A DNA stretch of 64,000 nucleotides from Chitinophagaceae bacterium (GTDB lineage: Bacteria; Bacteroidota; Bacteroidia; Chitinophagales; Chitinophagaceae): contig JADKKH010000009.1 of assembly GCA_016720585.1 (NCBI GenBank), forward strand, positions 62,001 through 126,000. Reading direction: 5' to 3'. Made by a program: the position numbers and the translations under genes. This document shows, one piece after another, positions 36,350-44,206 of the stretch; position 1 is the first letter of the stretch; every line of letters starts with the position of its first letter. The notes beneath the pieces are model-generated. The model was not told the DNA's origin. It worked only from the letters and a program-made list of their open reading frames with translations, and made no database searches.

Positions 36350-38971
36350 TTATTTCAGCTTAAACCTCCATCCCATATAAAATAATCTTCCGCTTACGGG
36401 TCCCCAAACCAGGGAAGCATCGAAAAAGGAATTAAAAGGTTCTTCCGGTGAAATGATCACATCCTTCTGAAAATAATTGGTCAGGTTCTCCCCACCGGCA
36501 TAGATTTCGAATGGATGTTTTTTTCCAAATGATTTGCTCACCTGTGCATTCATCAATCCAAAAGAGGGTGAAAAATTCAGGCGTTGATAGGGAACGGGGT
36601 TGCCGGCGGTAGATGGAATTCTTTTTGTGCCATTATAACTATAGGTAAAATCAATCTTCCAATCCTGTATTTCATACGCCAGGTTGGCAAATGCCCGGTG
36701 CTTTGCTGTAAATGGTTTTTGCAAAAGCGCGTTGCCATACGTGCTCCTCACATCAAAAAAACGATACGCCAATCGCAGATCAAATTTCCGGAATAGTTCA
36801 TAATTCATTTCTGCCTGGAAACTATTTGAAAAAGATCTACCGGAAAGGTTATAAAATTTCACCTGTCCCGGATCTTCAAGGTCAACCACTACCTGGTTCT
36901 CAAAATCATTCCTGAAATAATCGAGGCTGAATATTCCATCACGGCCCCCTAATTTAAATTTCTGGTCAATACTTATCCCTTTATTCCAGGCTGATTCCGG
37001 ATCAAGTCCATAGGCTTTATCAATGGAAGCAGAACTAATATTCAGTTGTCTTGAACTGACTAATACACTGGTGTTTTCCGCTAAGATGTTTGCGGTTCGT
37101 TGCCCCCGGCCTGCACTTAAACGGATAGTGGTGCCTTTTACCGGTTCATATCGCACATGTACCCGTGGGGTAACAAACCACCCAAACAAATTATTATCGT
37201 CTGCCCGTAACCCAGCCACGATATTAAATTTTTCAACCGGGGTAAACGTATATTCAAAAAAAGCTCCGGGTACTGTTTCTGTTCTTTTGAAATTCCTGGT
37301 ATTGAAATCTTCCTCGTATTTGTCAGCCACAAAACTTAACCCGGTTCTGAACTTATGTTTGGTAGAACCCAGGATAGATTGATAAATAAGATTGGCATAA
37401 AAATTTTGTTGCTCCGCCTGGTAACTGGTCAAACCAAAATAAGAATCCTGTTGATGATTAAATGCCGAAACCTGCAATCCGACACTTTTGTATTTCTTTC
37501 CCGGGAACACATATCCTATTTTAGCAAATCCTTCATAGCGTTCTGTTGTAATCCCCAGTCCATAGTGGTTCGTAGTCAATTTATCATCGCCCGGATTAAA
37601 AGCTATTTCACCTCCCGTGCGGGAATCAGTTAATAATTTAATTCCGAATTGGGTTAAGAAACCTTTGCCGTCATCAAACTTCCAGCGGTTCATTGCACTG
37701 AATTGGTTTCCGGTTGGCAGATCACGGAATCCGTCTTTATTAAAATCCACTGTCTTGTTATAAAGAAAATTATCATGTAATAACAAAGCGGTACTCCATT
37801 TCTTTCCAATTTTCTGTGTCAAAATGAGATTTAAATCTGTTTTGCCCATATCATTTATATACACATTGGCATAGAGTTGTTCTGCCTTCTCAGGTTTTTT
37901 TAATTCAATATTGATTTGCCCGGCGATACTTTCAAAACCATTAGCCACTGAACCAACACCCTTATTGAGTTGAATAGATTCAACCCAGGGCCCGGCAATG
38001 GAATTCAATCCCAGGGTGGTAGCCAGACCCCTGGGCCCGGGCAGATTTTCAACCGTTAGTTGCGTATAATTTCCGCTTAATCCCAGCAGTTGTATCTGCT
38101 TACTTCCGGTTACTGCATCATTATAAGAAACATCAACTGAAGGATTGGTTTCAAAGCTTTCGCTAAGATTACAACAGGCTGCTTTAAAAAGTTCCTTTTC
38201 TGTCATTATCTGTGTCCGGATCGGGTTGAGGGCCGACAAATAAGTGGATCTTTGCTTGGCCGTTAGCCTAACCTCGCTTAACAATTTATCCGATCCCAGG
38301 ATAATTTTCAGTTCGTTCTTATCGGTAATTAATAAGGTATCAGAGGTATATCCCGTATAACTGACCACCAGGCGGCTGGAAATCCCCTCTGTGCTTATGA
38401 TAAAAACACCGGATGTATCAGTAGAAGTTCCTTTGTTAGTACCTAACCAGACCACAGACGCTCCCACCAATGGTTTAAAAGAACCTTTTTTATCCGCTTC
38501 CAGTACTACGCCACGTATGGCATAAGAAATTAAGACCGGCTCATCCGTTGTTTTCTGTACCGGTTTATTGGGCTCTAATGAATCAGGGCTGGAGACAGAA
38601 AGGGCATTTTTCGTCCTGTCTTCTGCGATTTCATCCAGTTCGCGGTAATGGCAACAGGCGGGTAGTTGTTTATAGATCTCGTCTTTCGCTTTTTCAATCT
38701 CTGTATCATGTCCCACTCCCGCTAATTTCTTATGAATTTTTGAAAGTGATAATTTAGAAGGATTAAAAATTACCGTAAGCATTTTAGTGTCGACACTCCA
38801 GTTTGCCGAACGCACGCTTTTTATTTTTACCGTTTCTTCAATTCGGTTTTTACACATATCACAGGCGCCGCTGACTTTGAAAGTAACCGTAGTATCGGTA
38901 GTCGTTGCTTTACTGTTTTGTGCACCAGCCTTTAAACTTAATACCAATAGTATAAGAAGTAGCCTTTTCAT
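36350..38971 (-). CDS. TonB-dependent receptor fused to an N-terminal HMA metal-binding domain
   Basis: An 873-residue outer-membrane protein. After a signal (MKRLLLILLVLSLKAGA) residues about 28-90 form an HMA (heavy-metal-associated) domain with SGACDMC (Cys37, Cys40), then a CC site at PACCHYR (Cys106/107). A carboxypeptidase-regulatory-like domain spans about 150-235 (IRGVVLEADKKGSFKPLVGASVVWLG). The plug follows, with KAACCNLSESFETNPSVDVSYND and LQLNKGVGSVANGFESIAGQINIELK-like sequence, then the barrel ending in GRLFYMGWRFKLK. The HMA plus CC tail matches the stand-alone HMA protein encoded at 41099-41524. Its start overlaps the stop of the next gene (TAATG). It is most likely a copper or related metal receptor. 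Confidence 0.88.
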   Translation of the reverse strand: MKRLLLILLVLSLKAGAQNSKATTTDTTVTFKVSGACDMCKNRIEETVKIKSVRSANWSVDTKMLTVIFNPSKLSLSKIHKKLAGVGHDTEIEKAKDEIYKQLPACCHYRELDEIAEDRTKNALSVSSPDSLEPNKPVQKTTDEPVLISYAIRGVVLEADKKGSFKPLVGASVVWLGTNKGTSTDTSGVFIISTEGISSRLVVSYTGYTSDTLLITDKNELKIILGSDKLLSEVRLTAKQRSTYLSALNPIRTQIMTEKELFKAACCNLSESFETNPSVDVSYNDAVTGSKQIQLLGLSGNYTQLTVENLPGPRGLATTLGLNSIAGPWVESIQLNKGVGSVANGFESIAGQINIELKKPEKAEQLYANVYINDMGKTDLNLILTQKIGKKWSTALLLHDNFLYNKTVDFNKDGFRDLPTGNQFSAMNRWKFDDGKGFLTQFGIKLLTDSRTGGEIAFNPGDDKLTTNHYGLGITTERYEGFAKIGYVFPGKKYKSVGLQVSAFNHQQDSYFGLTSYQAEQQNFYANLIYQSILGSTKHKFRTGLSFVADKYEEDFNTRNFKRTETVPGAFFEYTFTPVEKFNIVAGLRADDNNLFGWFVTPRVHVRYEPVKGTTIRLSAGRGQRTANILAENTSVLVSSRQLNISSASIDKAYGLDPESAWNKGISIDQKFKLGGRDGIFSLDYFRNDFENQVVVDLEDPGQVKFYNLSGRSFSNSFQAEMNYELFRKFDLRLAYRFFDVRSTYGNALLQKPFTAKHRAFANLAYEIQDWKIDFTYSYNGTKRIPSTAGNPVPYQRLNFSPSFGLMNAQVSKSFGKKHPFEIYAGGENLTNYFQKDVIISPEEPFNSFFDASLVWGPVSGRLFYMGWRFKLK

Positions 38972-39804
38972 TACGTTCTTTTCTTCATTGCATTCAAAAA
39001 CGTCCGCTCAAAACTCAACTGCCAGCTGCTGGTTGACATGCGCTGCATAGTTCCACTTACCTGGAAGCGGTAGCCGATGTTCAGTTTGGCATTACTGTTG
39101 AAAATAAACTGAACAGCAGGTGCCAGGTCTATATAATATTTATTAATATCCAATAACTGTTCTGTCAGCAGCTCCGCATACAGGTTCACATTGGTCTGTT
39201 TATAATCGGTGTATTCTTTAGGGAATAATAAATAACCTCCGGATAAGGAATAATTCATGGACTGGTAAGCCCGGGCCGGCACGTAGATCACTTTATTATT
39301 TCTTGATTTATCAAGTACCTCGGTATGACTGACTGTTCCTGACAAGGCAAATTTATTCCAGAGTTGTGTGGCAATGAGGCCAGCTTCAATACCACTCTTA
39401 TCCCCCATCAACGTGATCTCATCATAATGAAATGGTGCATTGGTTGCAGAAGCGTCTGCAAACACCGCCATCCTGAAATGCTTATGAACAGCATCATTGG
39501 AAAAAAAGCGGTACTTCGCATAAAAATTAACTGATTCAAAGCGAAAGTCCGGTGTATGCATATTTCCCATAGTACCGCCTATATGAAACATGAGTTTCTT
39601 GCTGATGCCAAACAGCACCTGTGGTATTATACGTTGTGAAAAGCGATCATAAATTTTATCACTGGTAACAAAATGATCCGTAAGTTTTATGCTGATGGTA
39701 TGTGCCGGCATGTTGGAAGCCGGCTCTGTAAACACATATAATTCCTGTCCGTTAACCAGGCTTACAAAAAATAATAATGACCCTATAAGGATAAATTTAC
39801 GCAT
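38971..39804 (-). CDS. Predicted outer-membrane beta-barrel partner protein
   Basis: A 277-residue secreted protein (signal MRKFILIGSLLFFVSLVNGQ) made of alternating hydrophobic/polar strands: HTISIKLTDHFVTS, QVLFGISKKLMFHIGGTMGNMHTPDFRFES, VNFYAKYRFFS, VAGLIATQLWNKFALSGTV-like, MNYSLSGGYLLFP and VQFIFNSNAKLNIGYRFQVSG. It ends SWQLSFERTFLNAMKKRT. The stop overlaps the receptor's ATG, so the two are translationally coupled and probably function together at the outer membrane. A His-containing MHTPDF/NDAVHKHF region could bind metal. I do not recognise a named family. Confidence 0.72.
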   Translation of the reverse strand: MRKFILIGSLLFFVSLVNGQELYVFTEPASNMPAHTISIKLTDHFVTSDKIYDRFSQRIIPQVLFGISKKLMFHIGGTMGNMHTPDFRFESVNFYAKYRFFSNDAVHKHFRMAVFADASATNAPFHYDEITLMGDKSGIEAGLIATQLWNKFALSGTVSHTEVLDKSRNNKVIYVPARAYQSMNYSLSGGYLLFPKEYTDYKQTNVNLYAELLTEQLLDINKYYIDLAPAVQFIFNSNAKLNIGYRFQVSGTMQRMSTSSWQLSFERTFLNAMKKRT

Positions 39805-39816
39805 GATCTCCCTGGC

Positions 39817-40308
39817 TTATTTATCAATTAAATATTTCAGGGCTTTTTCCAGTTCTTTTCCGGACAGGTCCATAGCAATCAGGCGTCCCTCCTTATCAAT
39901 TAAAAACGAGGTTGGGATAGCTGAAATATTCCAGTTAATGGCAGTCTTTGCCTGCCATCCCCCGGGTTCATTTACCTGCAGCCAGGTTATTTTATCCTTT
40001 GTAATAGCTTTCTTCCATTTTGAAAGATCATCATCCAGCGATACACCCAATATTTCAAATCCCTTGTTTTTATACTTAGGATATATTTTTGTCAGTTCCT
40101 TATTGGATGTCCGGCAAGGTCCGCACCAGGAAGCCCAGAAATCCAGCAGTACCACTTTGCCTTTTAAAGAAGAAAGATGCAGCGTATCACCGGAAACAGA
40201 CGGCAACCAGATATCCGCTGCCAATTGTCCCTGCCGGGGTTGTGCATTTATTCCGGCAACCGACCCTAACAAAAGAAGAAGTGTGAAAACTATTTTCCGG
40301 TTTATCAT
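39817..40308 (-). CDS. TlpA-like thioredoxin-family disulfide reductase
   Basis: A 163-residue secreted thioredoxin-fold protein with signal MINRKIVFTLLLLLGSVAGINAQ. The redox motif WCGPC is at 61-65 in LLDFWASWCGPCRTSNKEL, with the cis-Pro loop AIPTSFLIDKEGRL. TlpA/ResA-type proteins keep periplasmic cysteines reduced, for example CXXC sites in cytochrome maturation or copper proteins. Its position between the barrel gene (12-bp gap) and HMA genes suggests it keeps the cluster's CXXC and CC metal sites reduced; that is inference. The two downstream genes follow on the same strand. A terminator separates it from the upstream HMA gene. Confidence 0.85.
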   Translation of the reverse strand: MINRKIVFTLLLLLGSVAGINAQPRQGQLAADIWLPSVSGDTLHLSSLKGKVVLLDFWASWCGPCRTSNKELTKIYPKYKNKGFEILGVSLDDDLSKWKKAITKDKITWLQVNEPGGWQAKTAINWNISAIPTSFLIDKEGRLIAMDLSGKELEKALKYLIDK

Positions 40309-40320
40309 AGCTTAATAATT

Positions 40321-40357
40321 AAAAAAGCTTCTTCTCAACAGATCGTTGAGAAGAAGC
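40321..40357 (-). terminator. Intrinsic terminator after the 181-aa HMA gene
   Basis: GCTTCTTCTCAAC (40327-40339) and GTTGAGAAGAAGC (40345-40357) make a 13-bp perfect stem with a 5-nt loop; six T follow on the minus strand (40321-40326). It would split the cluster into two transcripts or attenuate the tlpA/receptor part. Confidence 0.88.
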
Positions 40358-40367
40358 CCTGTGTTTG

Positions 40368-40913
40368 CTAAATAGTAACATGGTATACCCTTTCATTGGC
40401 CGTAATCCCCTCTTTCACACAGCAGCTTTCAGCTTTTCCAGTCTTCATACAACTCATTTTTGCTGATGCGCTGAATTTCTTAAACTGCTTTTCCGTAACA
40501 AAATTCTTATCCACCACTGTAAGGGTTTGCTCACCACTAAATTCCTGGTTGCTGCCATTCAGGAAATGAAAATTTTCATTGCCCATTTTCAGATGCTGAT
40601 CTTTTTCAATTTTCTTTTCCTGGAATGAACCAGTCAGTTGCAAACTGCCTATAGAAAACCCGGCATCCTCCACGGCCTCTTTTAAGGCATCAATACGCAC
40701 GGGGGAATCCGTTTTAAAAACTATATTAAAAGAAGAATTCTTAATATCCGATTGAACGGACGCTACAAACGAAACCTTTTGTAATGCTTTATTGATCGCA
40801 TTACTGCACATGGCACAGGTAAGACCTGTTGCCTGCAACGTCCCTTTGGTAAACTGTGCGGATACCGGAATAGCCGTAGAGGCTATTATCAAAATCAATA
40901 ACAGCTTTTTCAT
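40368..40913 (-). CDS. HMA-domain protein with C-terminal cysteine-rich motif
   Basis: A 181-residue secreted protein (signal MKKLLLILIIASTAIPVSAQ). Residues about 23-95 form an HMA fold with the metal site GLTCAMCSNAINKAL (Cys33, Cys36), like CopZ-type copper carriers and the MerP group. The rest is not HMA: a middle linker, a FHFLNGSNQEFSGEQTLTVVDKNFVTEKQFKKFSAS beta-rich part and a second Cys site (MSCMKTGKAESCCVKEG, three to four Cys). It is cotranscribed after the HMA/Cys-repeat gene (18 bp) and ends in a strong terminator. Probable role: periplasmic metal binding or hand-over. Confidence 0.82.
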   Translation of the reverse strand: MKKLLLILIIASTAIPVSAQFTKGTLQATGLTCAMCSNAINKALQKVSFVASVQSDIKNSSFNIVFKTDSPVRIDALKEAVEDAGFSIGSLQLTGSFQEKKIEKDQHLKMGNENFHFLNGSNQEFSGEQTLTVVDKNFVTEKQFKKFSASAKMSCMKTGKAESCCVKEGITANERVYHVTI

Positions 40914-40931
40914 AGTATGCTTTTTTGGCTG

Positions 40932-41165
40932 TTATTTCTCTGACTTCTTGCAGCAATCCTTACCATCATGACCGGGCATGGTGTACTTACCATCTTTGCA
41001 GCAATCCATTTTTGCTCCGTCCTTTTTGGAGCAATCCTTACCATCATGGCCGGGTATTGAGCACTTACTATCCTTACAGCAATCCATTTTCTCTCCATTC
41101 ATTTTGCTGCAGTCCATTTTCTCTCCGTCCTTTTTGCAGCAATCCTTACCATCATGACCGGGCAA
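40932..41165 (-). pseudogene. Out-of-frame Cys/His-rich tandem-repeat tail of the HMA protein
   Basis: In the frame following the HMA gene this stretch encodes 77 residues of repeats: PGHDGKDCCKKDGEKMDCSK, then two shorter copies PGHDGKDCSKKDGAKMDCCK and PGHDGKDCCKKSEK, rich in Cys, Lys and Asp. The repeat units are about 78 to 108 bp long. Such a tail looks like a metallothionein-like metal sponge. The frame joins the HMA frame at about 41162-41167 (GATTGCCCGG); other copies at the same place read ATGCCCGG, so one base appears to be missing. The intact protein would have been about 197 residues. If the slip is real this is a broken part; if it is a sequencing error this is one gene. Confidence 0.7.
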
Positions 41166-41524
41166 TCAGCTTTCGCTACATCGGTAGCAACAGCAGTTCT
41201 TTCATATTTGCAACATCCATGGAGTTTGTCATATGCTTCTGTTGTGGCCGTTGCGCCAACATTGTCATACCCTACGTAAGCGATATTTTCCTGGATCTTT
41301 GCAGTATTGGTAGTGCTGCTTTTATAGGTAACCGTTAGATTTTTTGTATCTGCATCCCAGCTGGCATCTTTGGCACCGGCATCTTTCGCCGCTTTTTCAA
41401 TCTTCGTTTTGCACATGCCGCAATTTCCGGATACTTTAAAAGTCTCTGTTTTGGTCTGAGCTACTGCAAAAGTGCCCACAGCCATAAACAGCGTGGCTAT
41501 GGAAAATATTCTTAATGCTTTCAT
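41099..41524 (-). CDS. HMA-domain protein, frameshifted before its Cys-rich tail
   Basis: A 141-residue open frame starting with signal MKALRIFSIATLFMAVGTFA. Residues 25-95 are an HMA domain with SGNCGMC (Cys35, Cys38), and HGCCKYERT gives a CC site (Cys104/105). The same plan (HMA plus CCxYR) begins the TonB receptor of this cluster. From residue 121 the frame turns into CPVMMVRIAAKRTERKWTAAK, which is just the wrong reading of a Cys-rich repeat coding for PGHDGKDCCKK; the right frame continues to 40932. The wrong frame is also open further down, because the repeat length is a multiple of three. So the functional domain may be kept while the metal-binding tail is lost. Confidence 0.78.
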   Translation of the reverse strand: MKALRIFSIATLFMAVGTFAVAQTKTETFKVSGNCGMCKTKIEKAAKDAGAKDASWDADTKNLTVTYKSSTTNTAKIQENIAYVGYDNVGATATTEAYDKLHGCCKYERTAVATDVAKADCPVMMVRIAAKRTERKWTAAK

Positions 41525-41633
41525 GTTATAAATTTTTATGGTTTAATTAAAATTAATTACAATCAGGTAATACGATACAAATAATACAGCCATCCCGGAA
41601 ACTTCCGGAATTAACTAATTAATCAGTTGAATC

Positions 41634-42026
41634 TCAAATTCTGAAAACATTATTCTGCAGGTAGATATCCTGAACAGATAATAAAGGCGGGGAATGATTA
41701 TGGAAATGACGTTGTTCGTCAATATTATAAAAAGAAGCGGCAATAAAAAGAGAAGGAATGATAACTTGCTTTTCAAGGGCCGGGATGCTGTATAAAACAA
41801 CCGGGATCTTATTCTGATCCTGTTGCAGTTTAAAAATTTTTACTTCATCCCTGCAGCAACCGTTGGAGGTATGAGTAGTCATCCCGCACCTCCCGCATAC
41901 CTTTGCTTTTACTTCGAACAGATGGGTTGAAACCAACCGCTTCATGCAATAATGAGAATTAACGGTCACGCCACTGGTGACCATAAAATAACACAGGAAT
42001 GATATGGAAGCGAATATCAACTTCAT
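41634..42026 (-). CDS. HYC_CC_PP-type small secreted protein
   Basis: A 130-residue secreted or membrane-anchored protein with an N-terminal hydrophobic signal (MKLIFASISFLCYFMVTSGV). The pattern HYC (25-27), CGRCGM (44-49) and CC (57-58) fits the Bacteroidota HYC_CC_PP family; I assign this from motif memory, not from a search. The later part carries HFHNHSPPLL, with three His, another likely metal site. Family function is not established; it is regularly seen beside copper or heavy-metal genes, as here. It begins the minus-strand cluster and has a perfect TAnnTTTG -7 box just upstream. Confidence 0.75.
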   Translation of the reverse strand: MKLIFASISFLCYFMVTSGVTVNSHYCMKRLVSTHLFEVKAKVCGRCGMTTHTSNGCCRDEVKIFKLQQDQNKIPVVLYSIPALEKQVIIPSLFIAASFYNIDEQRHFHNHSPPLLSVQDIYLQNNVFRI

Positions 42027-42036
42027 AATCCGGATA

Positions 42037-42044
42037 CAAAGATA
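42037..42044 (-). promoter_or_regulatory. -7 box upstream of the HYC_CC_PP gene (TATCTTTG)
   Basis: On the minus strand TATCTTTG reads a full match to TAnnTTTG; transcription would start about 42031, 5 nt before the ATG. A -33 TTTG at the right spacing is not clear (only TTTA at 42060-42063). Confidence 0.45.
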
Positions 42045-42098
42045 GCAGCAATTGTTGATTAAAGTAACTGATGGCTGTTTGCGTTAATTATTTGACTA

Positions 42099-44123
42099 TC
42101 AATTAACAAAACTCCAGTAAACACCCACCCGGATCTGCAAACCCGGCAGAGCATAACCCGGAGCCACGAGGTTATTGTTGGTAAACCCGAAGTTTGTTCC
42201 CAGTTTCCGTCCCGTATTCAGGTTTTCAGCCCGGATAAAAGCTTTAAAAGGACGGATACGGAAATGTACATAAGCTGAAATATCCGGCAAAGGATTGCTG
42301 ATGGTAATGCTGTCCTGTAAATAAAATTGACCCAGGACCGGAGAATAACCAGCTGCTTTATAAGAAGCCCGGTAACGGATCTCTGCTCCCATGGCAATAT
42401 CCAGGTTCTTAAAACCAAGGTTACCTTCATAAGCAATCCGGTTGCGGGTATAAATGACCGGAAGATTTACCGGGGCATCACCTATCGTCTGCTGAAAATA
42501 TATCTCCGTATGCCAGTTCCATCTTTTGGAAAGTTTTATTGTTTTTTCAACAGCCACCTGTAACACATTAAAAAGGGCCTCCTGCTGTTTCAGCCGGAAA
42601 TAGCTGCTTATATAGGTATAATTGTTAACCAGGTAATAATGCCCCGTAAGCCGGAATTTGAAGGAAGGTAAAAAATAGGAAGCAAAAAGATGCGTGTTGT
42701 TCTCTTTTTTGAAATTTTCTGTTGTCTTGAGTAAATAAAAACTGCTCCGGCTGTCATATATAAAGGAAGGCGTGCGGCTGCTATTTTGAAAACCTAATTG
42801 TATATAACCTATCTTCTTACCCGCATACCGTTGCAGGCTGATACTGGCCTGGTAATCCCCCGCATTTAGTCCCACAAAATATAATTTACCATTTGCCTCA
42901 ATATTCCATTGCTGGTTCCGGGTTTTATTCCGGTATTCCGCGTGACCGGCTGTATTAAAAAAATTATTTTTTCCCGATGACAATTCTCCGCTGATGTTCT
43001 GAACTGTCAATCCCAGCTTAATAAATTGCTGAAGATTTTTGGCATCGGGGAATTGGTAAATGGAAAAATCGTTGGTGTATATCTTCCACTTTTCCTGTAA
43101 CAGAAATGTATCGACCGGACGTCGTAAGCTGGTATCGTACCCCGATTTATAATAACCGGAATCGCCGGCATTATCCTGGAAGGTATAATTTTTCTTTTCG
43201 GATTGAAAGGTATGTTCAAACCGCAGCCGGGGGTAAAAAAGAGGAACGACCGTAGAGTCTGTCACAATAGAATCTTTTTTTCCCAAATCATATTGCTGAC
43301 GGAGCAAAAAAGTAAACTCGTTGTATTTATTTCCCGTGGTGATCTTTGTGCTGAAAAAATTAGATGAGAAAGGATCATCACCGCCCAACTTGGTATAGAT
43401 ATTGAACCGGTCTTTAAAAACGGGGTCATTCAAAAAATCTGTGGTATCCTGTATGCCCCCGTTTTCAGCAGACTGTATTTTATTACCCAACAACATAAAA
43501 TAATTATTGTAACGCAGGTTTTTAGACTGAAAATGAGAAGTCAGCAAATAGTTATTATGATTTGTTTTCTGACTTTTAAAAAATCCGGGAGAATTGATCA
43601 GCCGGTATTGAAAAGAAATATTCCAGTTAGGTTTGATATTCTGTGTATGAAGTAATTCAATAACCTGTTCCACCCGGGTGCCCAGGAGATAATTGATCTC
43701 TGAATAAGGTCGTGTAGTTGTAAAAAAACGGACCTGCTCGGGTTTCCATTTATAGGTATCAAATACATGAAATCCCGGATTAAAGCCAGCCTCCATATCC
43801 GGGGAAAACAATAGTGACCTGGAAGCCGTTCCCGTATTGCCGAGATGAATATTTGTAGCAGGAACAGGAAACCGGCGGGCAAAATCACCAATGGAAGAAT
43901 CCAGTTTATAACTGCGGGTGGAATCCATGTAACGAAAACTGATCGTGATGGAATCTTCCAGTTTATCCCGGTGCTTTAAACTATCCGAAGTTCCGCTCCC
44001 GCCCATCCCACCGAATTGCTTTATCCTGTCGCCGGCTCTTCTTAGTCCCTGGTTCTGGGCCAGGGTAGCAACAGGAATGAAAAATAGGGCTGTAAAAAGC
44101 AGGTATGTATATTTTTTTGTCAG
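42099..44123 (-). CDS. Putative porin (Porin_10-like) of about 674 aa
   Basis: A large outer-membrane beta-barrel protein. The first in-frame ATG (44006) would cut off the signal peptide, whereas reading back gives CTG at 44123 followed by TKKYTYLLFTALFFIPVATL and the cleavage site ALAQ-like (TLAQNQGL). No ATG, GTG or TTG precedes it before the in-frame stop, so CTG is the likely start. The mature part has many repeating strands (FSPDMEAGFNPGFHVFDTYKW, FFTTTRPYSEINYLLGTRVEQ, FRLTGHYYLVNNYTYISSY) and ends LQIRVGVYWSFVN. Putative-porin family; substrate unknown. It follows purine nucleoside phosphorylase on the same strand, behind a terminator. Confidence 0.8.
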   Translation of the reverse strand: MTKKYTYLLFTALFFIPVATLAQNQGLRRAGDRIKQFGGMGGSGTSDSLKHRDKLEDSITISFRYMDSTRSYKLDSSIGDFARRFPVPATNIHLGNTGTASRSLLFSPDMEAGFNPGFHVFDTYKWKPEQVRFFTTTRPYSEINYLLGTRVEQVIELLHTQNIKPNWNISFQYRLINSPGFFKSQKTNHNNYLLTSHFQSKNLRYNNYFMLLGNKIQSAENGGIQDTTDFLNDPVFKDRFNIYTKLGGDDPFSSNFFSTKITTGNKYNEFTFLLRQQYDLGKKDSIVTDSTVVPLFYPRLRFEHTFQSEKKNYTFQDNAGDSGYYKSGYDTSLRRPVDTFLLQEKWKIYTNDFSIYQFPDAKNLQQFIKLGLTVQNISGELSSGKNNFFNTAGHAEYRNKTRNQQWNIEANGKLYFVGLNAGDYQASISLQRYAGKKIGYIQLGFQNSSRTPSFIYDSRSSFYLLKTTENFKKENNTHLFASYFLPSFKFRLTGHYYLVNNYTYISSYFRLKQQEALFNVLQVAVEKTIKLSKRWNWHTEIYFQQTIGDAPVNLPVIYTRNRIAYEGNLGFKNLDIAMGAEIRYRASYKAAGYSPVLGQFYLQDSITISNPLPDISAYVHFRIRPFKAFIRAENLNTGRKLGTNFGFTNNNLVAPGYALPGLQIRVGVYWSFVN

Positions 44124-44150
44124 CGAAACTTTTTTTTAATTGATGTAATA

Positions 44151-44182
44151 AAAAAACCTTTGCAAATTAGCGTAGCAAAGGT
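44151..44182 (-). terminator. Intrinsic terminator of purine nucleoside phosphorylase
   Basis: ACCTTTGC (44156-44163) and GCAAAGGT (44175-44182) pair over 8 bp; on the minus strand AAAAAA at 44151-44156 reads as a T run. The same stretch includes a TACCTTTG box (44176-44183) that could start the porin transcript. Confidence 0.75.
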
Positions 44183-44206
44183 ATAATCCGGCAGCAAAGT
44201 TGTTAA

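Noticed and set aside
39689..40315. A 208-codon plus-strand frame across the tlpA and barrel genes
   Set aside because: It crosses two well supported minus-strand genes with a WCGPC protein and signal peptides; nothing domain-like in it.
40910..41098. A 62-codon frame MERKWIAVRIVSAQ continuing the HMA frame
   Set aside because: It is the out-of-frame reading of the Cys-rich repeat, open only because the repeat length is a multiple of three.
40932..41165. Tandem repeats taken as a CRISPR array
   Set aside because: Repeats are coding (Cys/Lys-rich, multiples of three), of unequal length, and lack unique spacers and cas genes.
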